64,000 nucleotides of DNA, taken from assembly GCA_964035795.1 (NCBI GenBank), contig OZ038321.1, positions 20,256,758 through 20,320,757 on the forward strand. The letters are read 5' to 3'. Shown here piece after piece: positions 12,357-38,800 of this stretch. The stretch is from Pterobdella sp. o SKG-2022 (taxonomy: Eukaryota; Annelida; Clitellata; Hirudinida; Piscicolidae). A program made the translations under genes and the position numbers. Under the pieces are notes generated by a model that saw only the letters and a program-made list of their open reading frames with translations, made no database searches and was not told where the DNA came from. Every line of letters starts with the position of its first letter. The stretch's first letter is position 1.

Positions 12357-15169
12357 AATTTTAGGAGACTTTTTGATCTGAGTCGTTTTAATTTTTTTGC
12401 GTTTTAGCCCATTTTCTAAATTATTTATATATTTTGGTAATAGAATATTTTAATTTCAACAACGGGCATAAACGGACAAAATTTTTGAAGGATCTTTAAA
12501 AATTTTTCTGCTATTTCAAGCATTTGTAGCCAACCCAAGTATTGAAGTCATGCTTTTTTAGGTATTTTGTTAATTTCCAGATCTTTTATTCACCATTGGT
12601 TTATTGACCACAATAAATTGGAGTCTTGTTACCTTAAGTTGGGGAAGCCCAGAACGTTATCCGCGGTTCAGTTTTTAGAAAATTTCGAAAAAGAATAAAA
12701 AAAATGTTAATCGAAGATTTCCAAAAAATATCATATTTACGGGCAAAATTTGAAAAGTTATGGAAGTGGCACTAAAACGTGACACCGGCAGAGGTATAAT
12801 CACTTTAGCATACACCATTCAATTTTATGAGTTGATTTATCATTTTTCCATGCGAATTTAACAAGCAAAACACTCAAATGTATATTCAAAATATCAAAAA
12901 TACTTACATTTTTATTCTAAGTAATCAAATTTAGTTTCTATATAATCAATAAAAGCATTTTAGGTTGAGTTCGTTTTTCATTTTGCACATCTTGATTGAT
13001 TACATGGTGCTTTGTTATGTTCCAATGTCTTATTTCTCCTTCATATAGAAGCACTCTCACGTTAAAGGTTGAACCAGCTTTAAATGAATTTTGTTTTGGG
13101 CTTTTGTACCTTCCCAATTATGATAACACATTATAACTACAATAATCGCAATAAGTGTTTTAGATGTTGTTTCCCCGTTCATATATTTTACAAGCATTTT
13201 GGCATGAAGCATTGAGGTCAATTGCAATAAGAGATACCACTATTTCTTGATCGAAAAAACTCTTCGAGAGGGACATATTGAATAAATCAGTCCACCTTTC
13301 AAATGAAAGCATTGACCAGTTCTTGTACTCAAAGTATATCGGTTTTTTTTATAAGTACCTTACACCCATGTTTGCCATAAAAAGGCACCATTGACTGATC
13401 GTTGGATATTTTACACGAGTCTGATTCAAAACTTTTCAAAATGCTTGGTTCAGTAACGAGAATTAGGCAGCCAGTTCGGAGTATTTTTCATTAGGAGGAA
13501 TTTTTTCCATTTATATACTATACAACACAACGTAGAATTGAAGCAGAAGAAAAGCTTTAACTTCCACATGGAATTAACCCACAAACAATAGCCAAACAAC
13601 GAAGTAGATTCTTGGCTCTTGAGCACCGTCCAGAGAGATTGGCTCATCGAAAAAGATTAGCAGCACCTTTCATGAGAGATTCTGAATCATTTTTTTGCAG
13701 CTGGTCCTTGGGAACAAGAGGTTAATATTTATGAAAAAGTTGGTCTGCTTGTTATGTTCATGATTCTTTTATTCAAGTCTGCAAAATAATTTTTGACAAG
13801 ATAGTGAAAATAGAATTTTCAGAAATTTTCAATGACATTAATTACTTGGAAGTATCTAAAATATGTTTTCGAAATTCATTTTTTATATCAACGTATCTAG
13901 ATGTTTTTCTATGCTAATGAAAAACTTTGAGTATGATTTCAAAATACTCGAAATAGCAAAAACCTCACAATAGTCAACGAACAACATTAAGCGATGCTCT
14001 TCTTTCGAAAAGCGTATCAACAACCTCAGCAGACTGAACTCTAAATCAAGGTATTTAATAAAGTGCTTTTAACTGTTATGTTGTTGTTATGACGCCAAAA
14101 TGTAGTTTGTTTACAAACTGATGACGAAACTTTTTGAAGTTTTTGAAAGTTTCGTTTTGGTGGTTAAAAAATATAAAAATAAGTTATGAAAGCTTTTACA
14201 AATGCAATTATGAATAAAACTACGAAATTGAAAAAGAAGATTGGAATATCATTGAACAATGCATAAAAAGTTGGTTTTTGAAAAATTTGAGATTTCAAGT
14301 CACGTTCTAGATTTGATTATATATCTAGAATTTTTGCTTCTCTTCGCCATGCAACTTCTGATATTATTTGATCAATAAGAAAATAGAAGCAGTTCATTGA
14401 GAATTTTTATAGAAACGCAGTTTTGGTGGTTAAATTCGAGGGCTCTGGTAGAATACTCATTTTTGGACACCAATGGGGGTTTCTAATGGTCTAGGTGGAT
14501 GTCTGAAAGGAGAAGGCGAGAGTCAATCGTGCTTACTGTTAGTATTGCTATTTGATATATAATTGCGTTTTTAATGTTATCAAAACTATTTTTCATTAAT
14601 ATATATTTTAATTAGTTTTTTTTGTTACTTTAACAATTTTTCATATGGGTTTTTTGTTTATGCAACTTTTTTTCAAGGTTTAATATGGTTAGTTTTTATG
14701 GTTTTTCGTTTTTTTTTGTATTTATTTGATGTTGATGTTTTTCAATAATCTAAAGATCAAACAATTGAGCTATACAAATTGTTATAAGCATATAGCTTGA
14801 AAAAAAAATTAGATGAAGAAAATAGCATATAAGACCACAATAGACTAAAAAAATTGCTTTTAATACTCAGTTGGTTTTTACTGGTTAAACAAATATTAAC
14901 ATATGGTTAAAAGGTAATATTCCAGATCCACTGAAAAAGATTGCAGATAATAGGGTGGGAATAGTAAAAAATTGGGTTACTCATAAAATAATTTTTCACA
15001 TTTTAAGACAGCCTTACGCATAGACAAAGCATCGTTCACCAATGGCACGTGCACACTAAAGTAAATAAATATTGTAGAAAAAACTAGAAATGCCAGCATG
15101 AGATGGAATATTTAGAAGTTTAAAACTGACCAAGCAATTCATGGAAAAATCTCTGATTTTGAACAATGT
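12357..15169. other. STIM 3' UTR and gene-free spacer
   Basis: An AATAAA at 12612-12617, 256 bases after the STIM stop, is the likeliest polyadenylation signal. The rest is AT-rich with only short open frames. A minus-strand frame at 13450-13647 has no signature I recognise. I see no exon of either neighbour here. Confidence 0.5.
12612..12617 (+). terminator. Candidate polyadenylation signal for STIM
   Basis: First AATAAA hexamer downstream of the STIM stop codon; placement is typical, use is unproven. Confidence 0.45.
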
Positions 15170-16760
15170 ACTGTAATGTAATATTTAAATAAGCCATTTG
15201 TATAGCGCATTTTACGTGGCCTTCAAAAGCGCTTTGCTACAAACTGAGTGACACATGTTTAAGATTTACAAAAAGAAAAATAAAACAGGAAAGATTTGAG
15301 TAGAGAAGAGAGACTATTTCAAAAAAAAAGATTAGCCTAGTAAAAAAAAGACTGCATATGAATGAGAAACAAGGATGATGAAGAATTGAGAGCGAGAGAA
15401 GGACCTTAGACACGAACGACTAGAGTTTTAACTGAGTCGAAGAGAGTTAGTTAACAAATTTATACAAATTTTGTAAATATATTTATATTTGAGAGAAAGC
15501 CAATGAAGTGGGATGAGAAAAGGAGTGATATGAGAGAATTTAAATGTGAGAAACAAAACGAGCAGCATTCTTGAAGGCTGTTGAGGAAAGCAAAAATAAA
15601 GTTAGGTAGATTCTAGTGAAGGGAGTTGCAGTAGTCCACGTGAGAGAGCAGACGAGATTCTTAGAAGTAGTCATCAAGTAAAGGAGAAATTTTCCTAATT
15701 CTATGGAGATGATAAAAAAAATGAAAGCAACAGGTTTTATTTGAAGTTTAAAAGACAGAAATAAAGCCTAGGCTACGATTAGTGGAATGAGGGCGAAGAA
15801 TTAGATTAGAAGAGATAGTGAAAAAGGAAGAAATTTATGAAAAGATTTAGATTCATTAAAGTATTTTCTTTATAACTTCAAAAATGAAGATTTTATAGTT
15901 AAAAATTTAAAAACTAAAATTCTTGAGTACAACCTTATCATCATTCAGAAGAGACTAATGAATTATGTTTCAATTATCGAAAATCTTAGTTTTTAAATAA
16001 AATTCTATCTATAAAATCCCCATTTCTAAAGAAATAAACCAAAAAATATTGAAAATTAAAAAAATACATACGATGTTTCTAAAAGATTATTTAAATGTAT
16101 AACATAAAACTTAAAAAAATTGAGTTTGAAAAACATATAAGCCCTCAAAAAGACTTGGAACTAATACAGTAAAAAAGTTGTCTTAAAAAAAATAGAAAAA
16201 GAGAAAAAGGCATGAGTCATCAGTTCAGATCTGATTTGAAAAATAATTCTTTGAGACGAGAAAAGTGAGAGGTATATAAAATGATAAAAAAGGACCTAGA
16301 ATGAAGCCTTGGAAACTCCATAGGAAGCAGAGAAAGAGCGAGAAAATGAGTTAATCATACATACTGAGACAGACCTGTTAGAGAGATATGAAGATTACCC
16401 TAGACTACACGAACCAGAAAGTCATAAAAAAGAACCAAGATGTTTTACCTAAAAAGAAAAGTTGAAAGTGTTGTAAGCAGACGAGAAGTCAAAAAAGACA
16501 ATAATAACAGAGTACCAGAGTCTGAAAAAGTATAGATCATGAGTTTTAAAAAAAAGGTTTTAGTGGAGGGAAAATCACAAAACCCAGACTAAGAAAGTGA
16601 GAAGAGATTGTTACTATCGAGATAAAAGTTGAATTGTGTGAAGACAATTTTTTCAAAAATTTTAGAAAAAGAGATTAGAAACAAGTCGATAATTTAGAAA
16701 AAACAGAGGTATAAAGAAAAGAGGCAGACTCTTGCCAGGTTTCAGTAAGAAAAATGAAGT
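15170..16760 (-). mobile_element. Decayed CR1/L2-type LINE remnant
   Basis: Read on the minus strand, fragments of a non-LTR reverse transcriptase appear in the right order. Near 16465-16510 there is SVIIVFFDFSSAYNTF, matching the block with the first catalytic Asp. Near 15620-15660 there is HVDYCNSL, matching the xRxDYCNSLL block of CR1/L2 elements. Stops and frameshifts are everywhere. The 3' end at about 15170-15245 carries TGTAGCA, GCGCTTT, GCGCTATA and ATTACATTACA, which recur in the SINE tails at 41614-41790 and 61329-61505. A hairpin-like insertion lies at about 15880-16030. Confidence 0.75.
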
Positions 16761-17655
16761 CAGGGCTAGAATAAGTTAGAATAATATTTTTATTTTTATT
16801 ATTAGGGCTTGTTAAGCTCACAGCGCGTAGAGCAAAAACATGATTTCATTTTTATTTTGAGCCAGTTTGGTGATTGTGCTTCAAGTAGGTTTCATTTTTT
16901 TAAACTCTACTTCTACTGCGCGACGCCATATTTTTTTTGGCAACTTCGTTTTCTTTTTCCCTCTAGTGTCCAAAGAAGAGTTGTTCTGACTATGAAACCT
17001 TCTTCTCTTTTCAAGACATAGCCAAACCATCGCCATCATTTTCTCATGATTTTCTGGTGACAAGGAAAAAAAAATTATTGCTCGAAACAGTATCAAGATA
17101 GTTGGAGTATTATAGGTATGCAAAGATTTTTAAATTGATCTCACATTAAAAAAATATAAACTAAGATAAGTAGAAAAATGAAAATTGTTCTTCACTTTAT
17201 TTCCATCACATGAAAGGTATTTAGGAGGTAAAAGACGTTTATTGAACTTGAGGTTATGAGAAGATTTGAAGTATAATATTCAATATGGAGTATAATAAAA
17301 ATGCACCAAGTTAATCAAACAAAAGCGAAATTTTAATCTATTGAAAAATTTAGCGCTTATTCTGTTAAATGGTGATGACTTGTTTAAGTTTTTTTTTCAA
17401 ATCTGATGAAGTTATTTTGTTAATCGTGAAGCTTCAATGAAATTTAAAATTTTAGATTTTTTGAATTTCATCCACAATAATTTCAAAATCTTTCCTATTT
17501 GATGCAACAATTTTTTTCGAAGTATGAAAGTTTTCAAGAGAATTTAAATAGAGGATTAGGCGCTAGTACTACCTAGGAAGTGACTAGTCTATCTTCCCAA
17601 GCGTTCGGTTTCTCAAAACTACTTTCGTTCGATTTTGCCCTGGATTTTTCTAAAA
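16761..17655. other. CRMP 5' flank
   Basis: Non-coding spacer upstream of the CRMP start codon at 17656. Short overlapping frames at 16809-17021 (+) and 16881-17123 (-) show no family resemblance. The last 100 bases are less AT-rich and probably hold the promoter or 5' UTR; I see no clear TATA element. Confidence 0.45.
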
Positions 17656-32057
<14,402 letters not shown>

Positions 32058-34228
32058 AAGAAGTGGTGATGGTGAAGATAATCGTTCTCAAAAGTTACTA
32101 GCCAAAAATTATTTTTATTTTGCTTCAGTGTAGTTATGTTTGTGTTTACTATAGTTTCCTTTACAAATTCTTCATATAATGTTGTATTATGTTGTATAGA
32201 AATTCTTCAATTGACGCCATTCATTATACCCGTTATAATAATGTTTTTTTTACTAAATGTTTTTTTCAGTAAAAATTCTATTAATGATGATTTTTGAACT
32301 CATTCATCTTTTCATATACGTTCAATCGTGTTTATTTAAACTGTCTAAGCACCTTTGAAATTATATCAAGCCATAACTAATCATTAATACTTGTGATTTT
32401 CATGGTTCCAATCGTGCATTTCATACACATTATGTATAACGCCTTAAATTATTTCAAATGTAGCATTGTGATTATAATAGAGTTTGATTAATTTTACTGA
32501 AACTAACTAATTATCGATGGCATGCTTTTTTATTATTGAATCCTCAATTGTATTCTGTTGTTACTCTTCTTATTGTTGTATTGGATGCATTTGAGAATGT
32601 CAAAATGATATTGCATTTATAAAGTTGAATACGAGGATCGTAGTTACATTTAATACAATGATTCTAATCGTATTTTTACACAAAAATAATGATGATAGTT
32701 ATGATAAGTAATTAATTTATTATGTTGGATTTAGTCAAAGGAATCTCTATTTTATTCGAAAGTGAGTCATTTATTTGAAATTTTTTGTCATATTGCAAAT
32801 TTTTTAATTTTCAAGAATGTTGCTAGTTTAAAACGGGTTTTTTCATATTTTTGTATTTAGTCAAATTTTTTCACTAGTTAGTGCTTTGTTGCACTTTATT
32901 TTTTTGTAATTGTTTTTTGATTGTACAATAAATGTTAAATCATGTGTTTAAAGGATGATTCTTAATGATTCATTTAGGAATGCCATTGGGTAGGTAAAAA
33001 AAGACAGATTAAAACGCTGTGTGAAGAACAAAAACTCTGATTCAGATTGGGTGTACTTCATATATAGAACCTTATCTCGTTTTTAGAAAGTACATCTATT
33101 CAGTTGACCTAGTTTTGGGAGCGAATAAAAAACTAAAAGCTAAAACTTTCTGTGACGTAAAAATGGCTCCATGAATTTAAGGGTTTTGTCAAAATTTAGA
33201 CTGAATATAAATCAAATACTACTTTTCCATGCATGCGCTACAATTTATAAAAACTCCTCCCTACCACTACAGTAAACAAGCAAATTTCGAATACCTTGTG
33301 AGTTAGTAGAGCCAAGTATATTTATTTTCTTCTAGATATGCCAAAATGATTCCCATGAAACGGTCTTTAAATAGTAAAAATTATGAGTTTTATAGATAAA
33401 AGCAATTTTACGTTTGAAAAATAGAAAAAGTCGTTTATTGATTAAAAATAAATGACAGAATTTTTTGAAATGCACGCGTTTTGTCAGAGACCTGTTTTCA
33501 TGTGTCTTTGTATTGAAAGTAGTCTTTATTTAAAAAATTTAATCTTTTGAAGGTCTAGGTCATAATCAATGGCTTTTTAATAATAATTAACAATCGATAA
33601 AAAATAAATTTATCTATGTTTTATCCAATATTATGCATTAAGCATATACCAAGTTATTATGAATTAGACCCTCAAATAAATATAATCTTTGAATAAAAAG
33701 CTTTTTGTTTGTTTTTTCCATTTGTTTTAAAAGAAACGGAGTTTTTAATAGAAATTGCTCAAAACTGAAAACAAACCTTTGACGTTGTAAAATTGACAGT
33801 AGAAAATGCTTAATTTTTTAAATGCTTAAATTAAATGATAATATAATGAATAAATAGGAAATAAATTATAAATTTACTCATAAAATCTGAAAAAAAAAAT
33901 CTATTTAAAAAAAATCATATACAAAAAAACGAAAAATTATATATCGAAAATATTAAATTGAAAAAACTAAATAGAAAAAAATCATAAGTTGAATAAAAAA
34001 CTTAAATAGTCTTTTGGCTCACTTTCATAGTCATGGAGCTTATATGAACAAGTTCAATGTTTCTTGTAGAGCTTTTTATGGTTCAAATGAAATATAGTTG
34101 AAAAACATATTCAATGTTGAGCAGGTTTTTAGTAAAACATGGTTTGATAAAATATGTAATAAGGGAGACAAACACAAAGTTTTTATTTACTTTATAAACT
34201 ATTTATAAATTATTTACTTTATTTACTG
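32058..34228. other. CRMP 3' UTR and gene-free spacer
   Basis: No exon or domain is visible. An AATAAA at 32927-32932, preceded by a TGTA motif, is the best candidate for the CRMP polyadenylation signal. The rest is AT-rich DNA without long open frames. Confidence 0.45.
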
Positions 34229-34815
34229 TTGCTTTTTCTTGTTATTTTCCCCTATATCGTATCAGACAGATTTCTTATCTCGATGATGCCTCTCTTAAGT
34301 TTCTTGTCTGCTCTCTTGTTCTCTCCCCACTTGATTACTGCAAATCTGTACTTTAATCTTCTTAAATCTACTCTCTACCCTCTAACTAAAGCTTTCAGCT
34401 CTGCTGCGCGCCTGGTCTCTCATACTCTTAAATTCTCCCATATCTCTCCATCTTTTGTCGATCTTTACTGGCAACCTCTTCACTTTCGCTCTTCCTTCAA
34501 AATCTGTTCTTTCATGTATAAAATTTCTCATTCTACTTCGCCTTCCTATCTTTCTAACCTCTTACTTCCTCCTAAACGTACCGGCCTACGGTCCTCTACT
34601 CGCTCTCAACTCTTCATTATCTCTCTTTCTCATTCTTACGCTAAAACTGCTTTTTCTTTTTCGGGTCCACTTTCCTGGAACTCTCTTCCTCCTAATCTTA
34701 AAACTTCTCTCTATCCTATTTTTCTTAAAAACCTGAAAACCTTCTTCTTTAAGCAGTTCACAGCGGAGCGCCTCTGAACGATGCGTAAGAGGTGCTTTAT
34801 AAATAATTCATTATT
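34229..34815 (+). mobile_element. 5'-truncated CR1/L2-type LINE, 3' end
   Basis: An open frame from 34229 to 34777 encodes only the C-terminal region after the RT: it begins just before LDYC-type residues (LITANLYFN replaces the usual motif), then YWQPLHF, PKRTGLRSSTRSQL and LSWNSLPPNLKTS, ending in ERL. It corresponds to the 3' end of the fuller element at 20700-23365 (LWNSLPLNVR there) but is a different subfamily. The 3' tail gtgctttataaataa followed by tta repeats is typical of these LINEs. The frame is still open over 180 codons. Confidence 0.85.
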
Positions 34816-35891
34816 ATTATTATAAAGTAAGTTCGTTTTACGAAAAGCTTTGTGGATTAATTAAATGAATAATTTTCGTTTGTTTCAGGCATTACTTGGT
34901 TGAGACTATTCTGGGTCAACAGTAATAATGTCTTGCAGGTTTTTTTTCTTCGTTGGAGAATCATGTTTCCTCTAGTCATTTTTCAGAAACGTCGTATGTT
35001 TTAATAAAACCTCACGCGCTACCATATATTTGAAACTAATGTGATTGTGGGTGAATGGTGACTTGGCATCTTATCTTTTTGGCATTATTGACAATCTTTA
35101 TATCTTTGTACCCAGTTGTTTCAAAGTGTTATTTCGAGATAAATTTATTAGTTGATGAAGAATTTTTATCTTGAGTGAAATTTTTTTTACGAATAAAATT
35201 TTTTTAAAAATTTTCTAGTATGAAAAAGTAAATTTGTTTTCCAATAGCTCCATCCCTACAAACTATGTTAAACGTGTTTAAAATCAAATCAAACAAAAAA
35301 TTATTGAAACTTCGGTTTACTGAGAAATCTTCACTTCATGATTTATTCTATTGCAACATCCCTTCATTCATATTGCAGTCTTTTTTATGTAGTTTTTATT
35401 TACGTAACCTTTGGGTATCTTTCATTCTCTATATTTTATCCGTTCATTACCATGCTTTATATCAATTAACAATTAATGTTTCTATGATTATATTTTTAAA
35501 TAAAAATTAATCTTTCAAATGATATTAAATTTAAAAAGCAAAAAAAGATTTACAATATTATCGCTTCCATATTAACACTATCTGGGAAAATGTAGGCAGA
35601 TTAAGATAAGATGACTCGCTTGTGTGTGTAAAAAAGATATTAAATAAATATTGGCAAAACATTGGTGCGATGTTTAATAAATTAAGAGTTCAAGTTCACT
35701 AACATGATTAATGTCAACAGATATTTACTCCAAATAAATAGTGAATATACAAAGAAAAGTTCAATAAATAACACAAAAAAAGGACGCACAAAACAATAAA
35801 TAAAATACAAATTATTTCATAGAAAATCATCAAGTCGACACCACAATGATCACACTGGTTATTTTAAAGACTTGTATCAAATATCATATGA
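34816..35891. other. Gene-free spacer before the RICTOR 3' end
   Basis: AT-rich, with a spurious frame at 35265-35510. The RICTOR 3' UTR (minus strand) must occupy the right-hand part; I see no convincing AATAAA on that strand close to the stop. Confidence 0.4.
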
Positions 35892-38800
35892 TCAAAACTC
35901 AAAGAGAGACTGCGTAAACGCCCTGGCTTCGACACTAAAGAAGCCTGAAGACAGAAGCTCCGACACATCACTGTACAAACACTCGTCCTTGAAGTACTCG
36001 GGGTTCTTTTCTTTTATACTGTGTGCATAGTTTTGCCTAACTGAATAGGCTTAATTTGAAATTAATTACCTGCATAAGATGATGAAATTTTCATTAAATT
36101 ATAATCAAAACGTTCAACAATATGGAATATATTATCATCAACATACCAACAACTGATTATATTGTTACAAAGAAAAAATATTATCCCAACAACATCATCA
36201 TACTATAAAAGTATATCTAAGTGGATTTCAATAGAACGTTTCTGTCACCACTATATGTCCATCCTCAACACACAACATCTCATGACACAACCTCCTATAA
36301 CAAAACCTTTTCAACCCCCCATAACAAAACCTCCTTAACACACCTATACAGAGCTTGTTGGCATGATCGACTAGGTACGGTGGATGACAAATGCATCACC
36401 AGGGATACCACCTCCTTCCACACATCTCTACTCACTTCCACCTTTCTATTCTCTCTCATTTCATCGCCCATTTTATCACTTTCATCGTTATTGCTGTTCT
36501 TTTTATTATTATCGTTTTCAATAGTATTATCACTATTATTTCTTTTATTATTATCATTAATTCTATTTTTCTCATTACGATTTTTATTACTTTCATTATC
36601 ATTCGTATTATTTTCACTATTATTATTCTCATTATCTTCGTTATTATAATCTTCATCATCATTATCATTTCTGAGGCACACAGACTGCTTGGTGGCACAG
36701 CGGATGCAGCTCGAAACTTGGTGCTTGTGTGAGAACTCGAACAAGTAAGCACCCTCTGTTGCAGTATTGTAAGATTTGTGAATCGAATAGATACATAAAA
36801 TTATTACAAACCATCAAGGTCACTGTTGGGAACATAGAAAATATCATTAAAATTAGTCGCTTTTTAGAACGATCATTTCTTTGATTTTGTAAAATTTAAT
36901 TTTTAAGATTTTTTCCAAAAAAACTAGCTATTTGAGAAATTTTAATAATATTTTTCAAACTCATTCAATATATGAGTTAATTTTACTTAATTTATTATTT
37001 CTATCATACAATAAAGAATATAAAAAAAATATAAAGAATAAAAATAATTATATTTTATGATTGAATGTCAAATCGAAGAGTTCCCAGACACATTTATTTG
37101 CACAACTCCTTATTTTGGCGTATAAAATCAACAATTAAAAAAAAGATACTAATAAAATCTCTAACAAATGATAATGATAGTCTTACTATTGAGACTACAC
37201 AAATGAGAGCTACCTTGTTGAGAAAAGTATGCAGGATCGGAGGGAGATGATGTCTTTTCCAGATTGAAATTCTGCAACACATGTAACAAATGAAGCAGAG
37301 CATTCAATAACTTTTAAATCATCATTATCATCATCGTCGTTTTACGTGTGCTTCCATAGTTGCATGAAATACTCATAATATTAATAGGAATGATTGTCAA
37401 AATGCTGTCAACCGAAGGATTTCCACAAGCTTTCCAAAAATTATGAGCAATATATCACATAACTAATAAAACAGCCCATGTTTCTGAATTATGTTTAATG
37501 GCGAAATTTTGTTGGTAACGATGGTTTGAATCTAATTGTAACAAATAATAAAACTCCAAAAACACATAAAAGATATTTCTCTGTATATATTTCAATTAGA
37601 TATTCCCCTGTATATATTTCAAATAGATATTCCTCTGTATATATTTCAAATAAGTATCCCCAATCTAATTGATTTTGTGTACAAAGTGGCGCCTTCACTT
37701 AAAAAAGGTAATAATTCAACCTTGAAAACCTGAAAAAGAGAAGAAAGTTGTTTAGGCAGGCACACATACTGAGTGGCACAGGAAGACAAGTTGAAGGGGG
37801 CAAGAAAACTGTCATTGTTTTTTACCTGCTTCATCAGATCTCTCTTCACCACTTTAAACCTTAGTGAACTTCTATGTTGTATTTAAACAATATAGATAAT
37901 AAGAATGATAATTGAAAAAATATTATTTTTATTATTCTTATTATCAACATTAGACGTTATATTATCTTAAGTGAAAAACATATAAGATGAAATTATATTT
38001 TATTTAATGAATATAAAGTAACTTCACAAACAATGTATGATGCAAAAAGCCACCTTATACTCTTGATCTTCTCCTTCAACCCAGTTTTTGAAGCAACATC
38101 CGATGACCTGATTTATCACGAATGAAGGAATGAACAAAACGATAATCACTGCATCATGGAATAATCAACTAGACAAAGTTTAACTTGCACCTGTAATCCA
38201 AACTTAGTGTGTTTTTGTTGCGCTGTCCTTTCTTTGATCTCTGCTTTGGATAATTAACACTTATAAAAGGTGCTTGATAGTGTGAGTTCAGTTTGGTAAT
38301 ATATTGTACTTGCAATAACGTTTTTGTCGCATCACTCATTTTGAGAAGCTTTTCTTATATCACTTCTTAGACGATTTCAATTAACAGTAGGCGAAGCGTT
38401 TGTTGAGGTTCTTATAAACGTCACTTATATATAACATTATGTTCAAAACTCAACATAAAAACAAACCCTGAGTGAAGTGAGAGAATAGAAGGGAGACACA
38501 CTATCAGAAATGACTGAGTTGACAACAAGTTCATCAGGAAAGCTCGGAGGATAGTACGACGGAGTGACGGAGAGAGAAGAGACGGAGGTGGTGATGGAGG
38601 TGCTTGATGGAGTAAAAGAGGAGTGTTTGTTATTCGTGTGAGGGCCGCTTGGATGGTCGTTTTTTTGCTTAAACGCCTTTGATGATGTGGTATCAATTGA
38701 TCGAGAGGGGTTGCTGTATGGTGAGACGTTGGGTTGAAACATGGTTTTTGGTTTGATTTTTTTGAGAAAGTTCTTGAACATTTTGTAGCTTGGTTTCTTT

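Noticed and set aside
13450..13647. Minus-strand frame in the STIM-CRMP spacer, considered as a transposase piece
   Set aside because: No catalytic or DNA-binding motif could be seen.
16809..17123. Overlapping short frames upstream of CRMP, considered as a 5' exon
   Set aside because: CRMP already has a phase-consistent start exon at 17656-17700, and these frames match nothing known.
36391..36732. Ile/Phe-rich plus-strand frame
   Set aside because: Antisense of the Asn/Asp-rich RICTOR exon.
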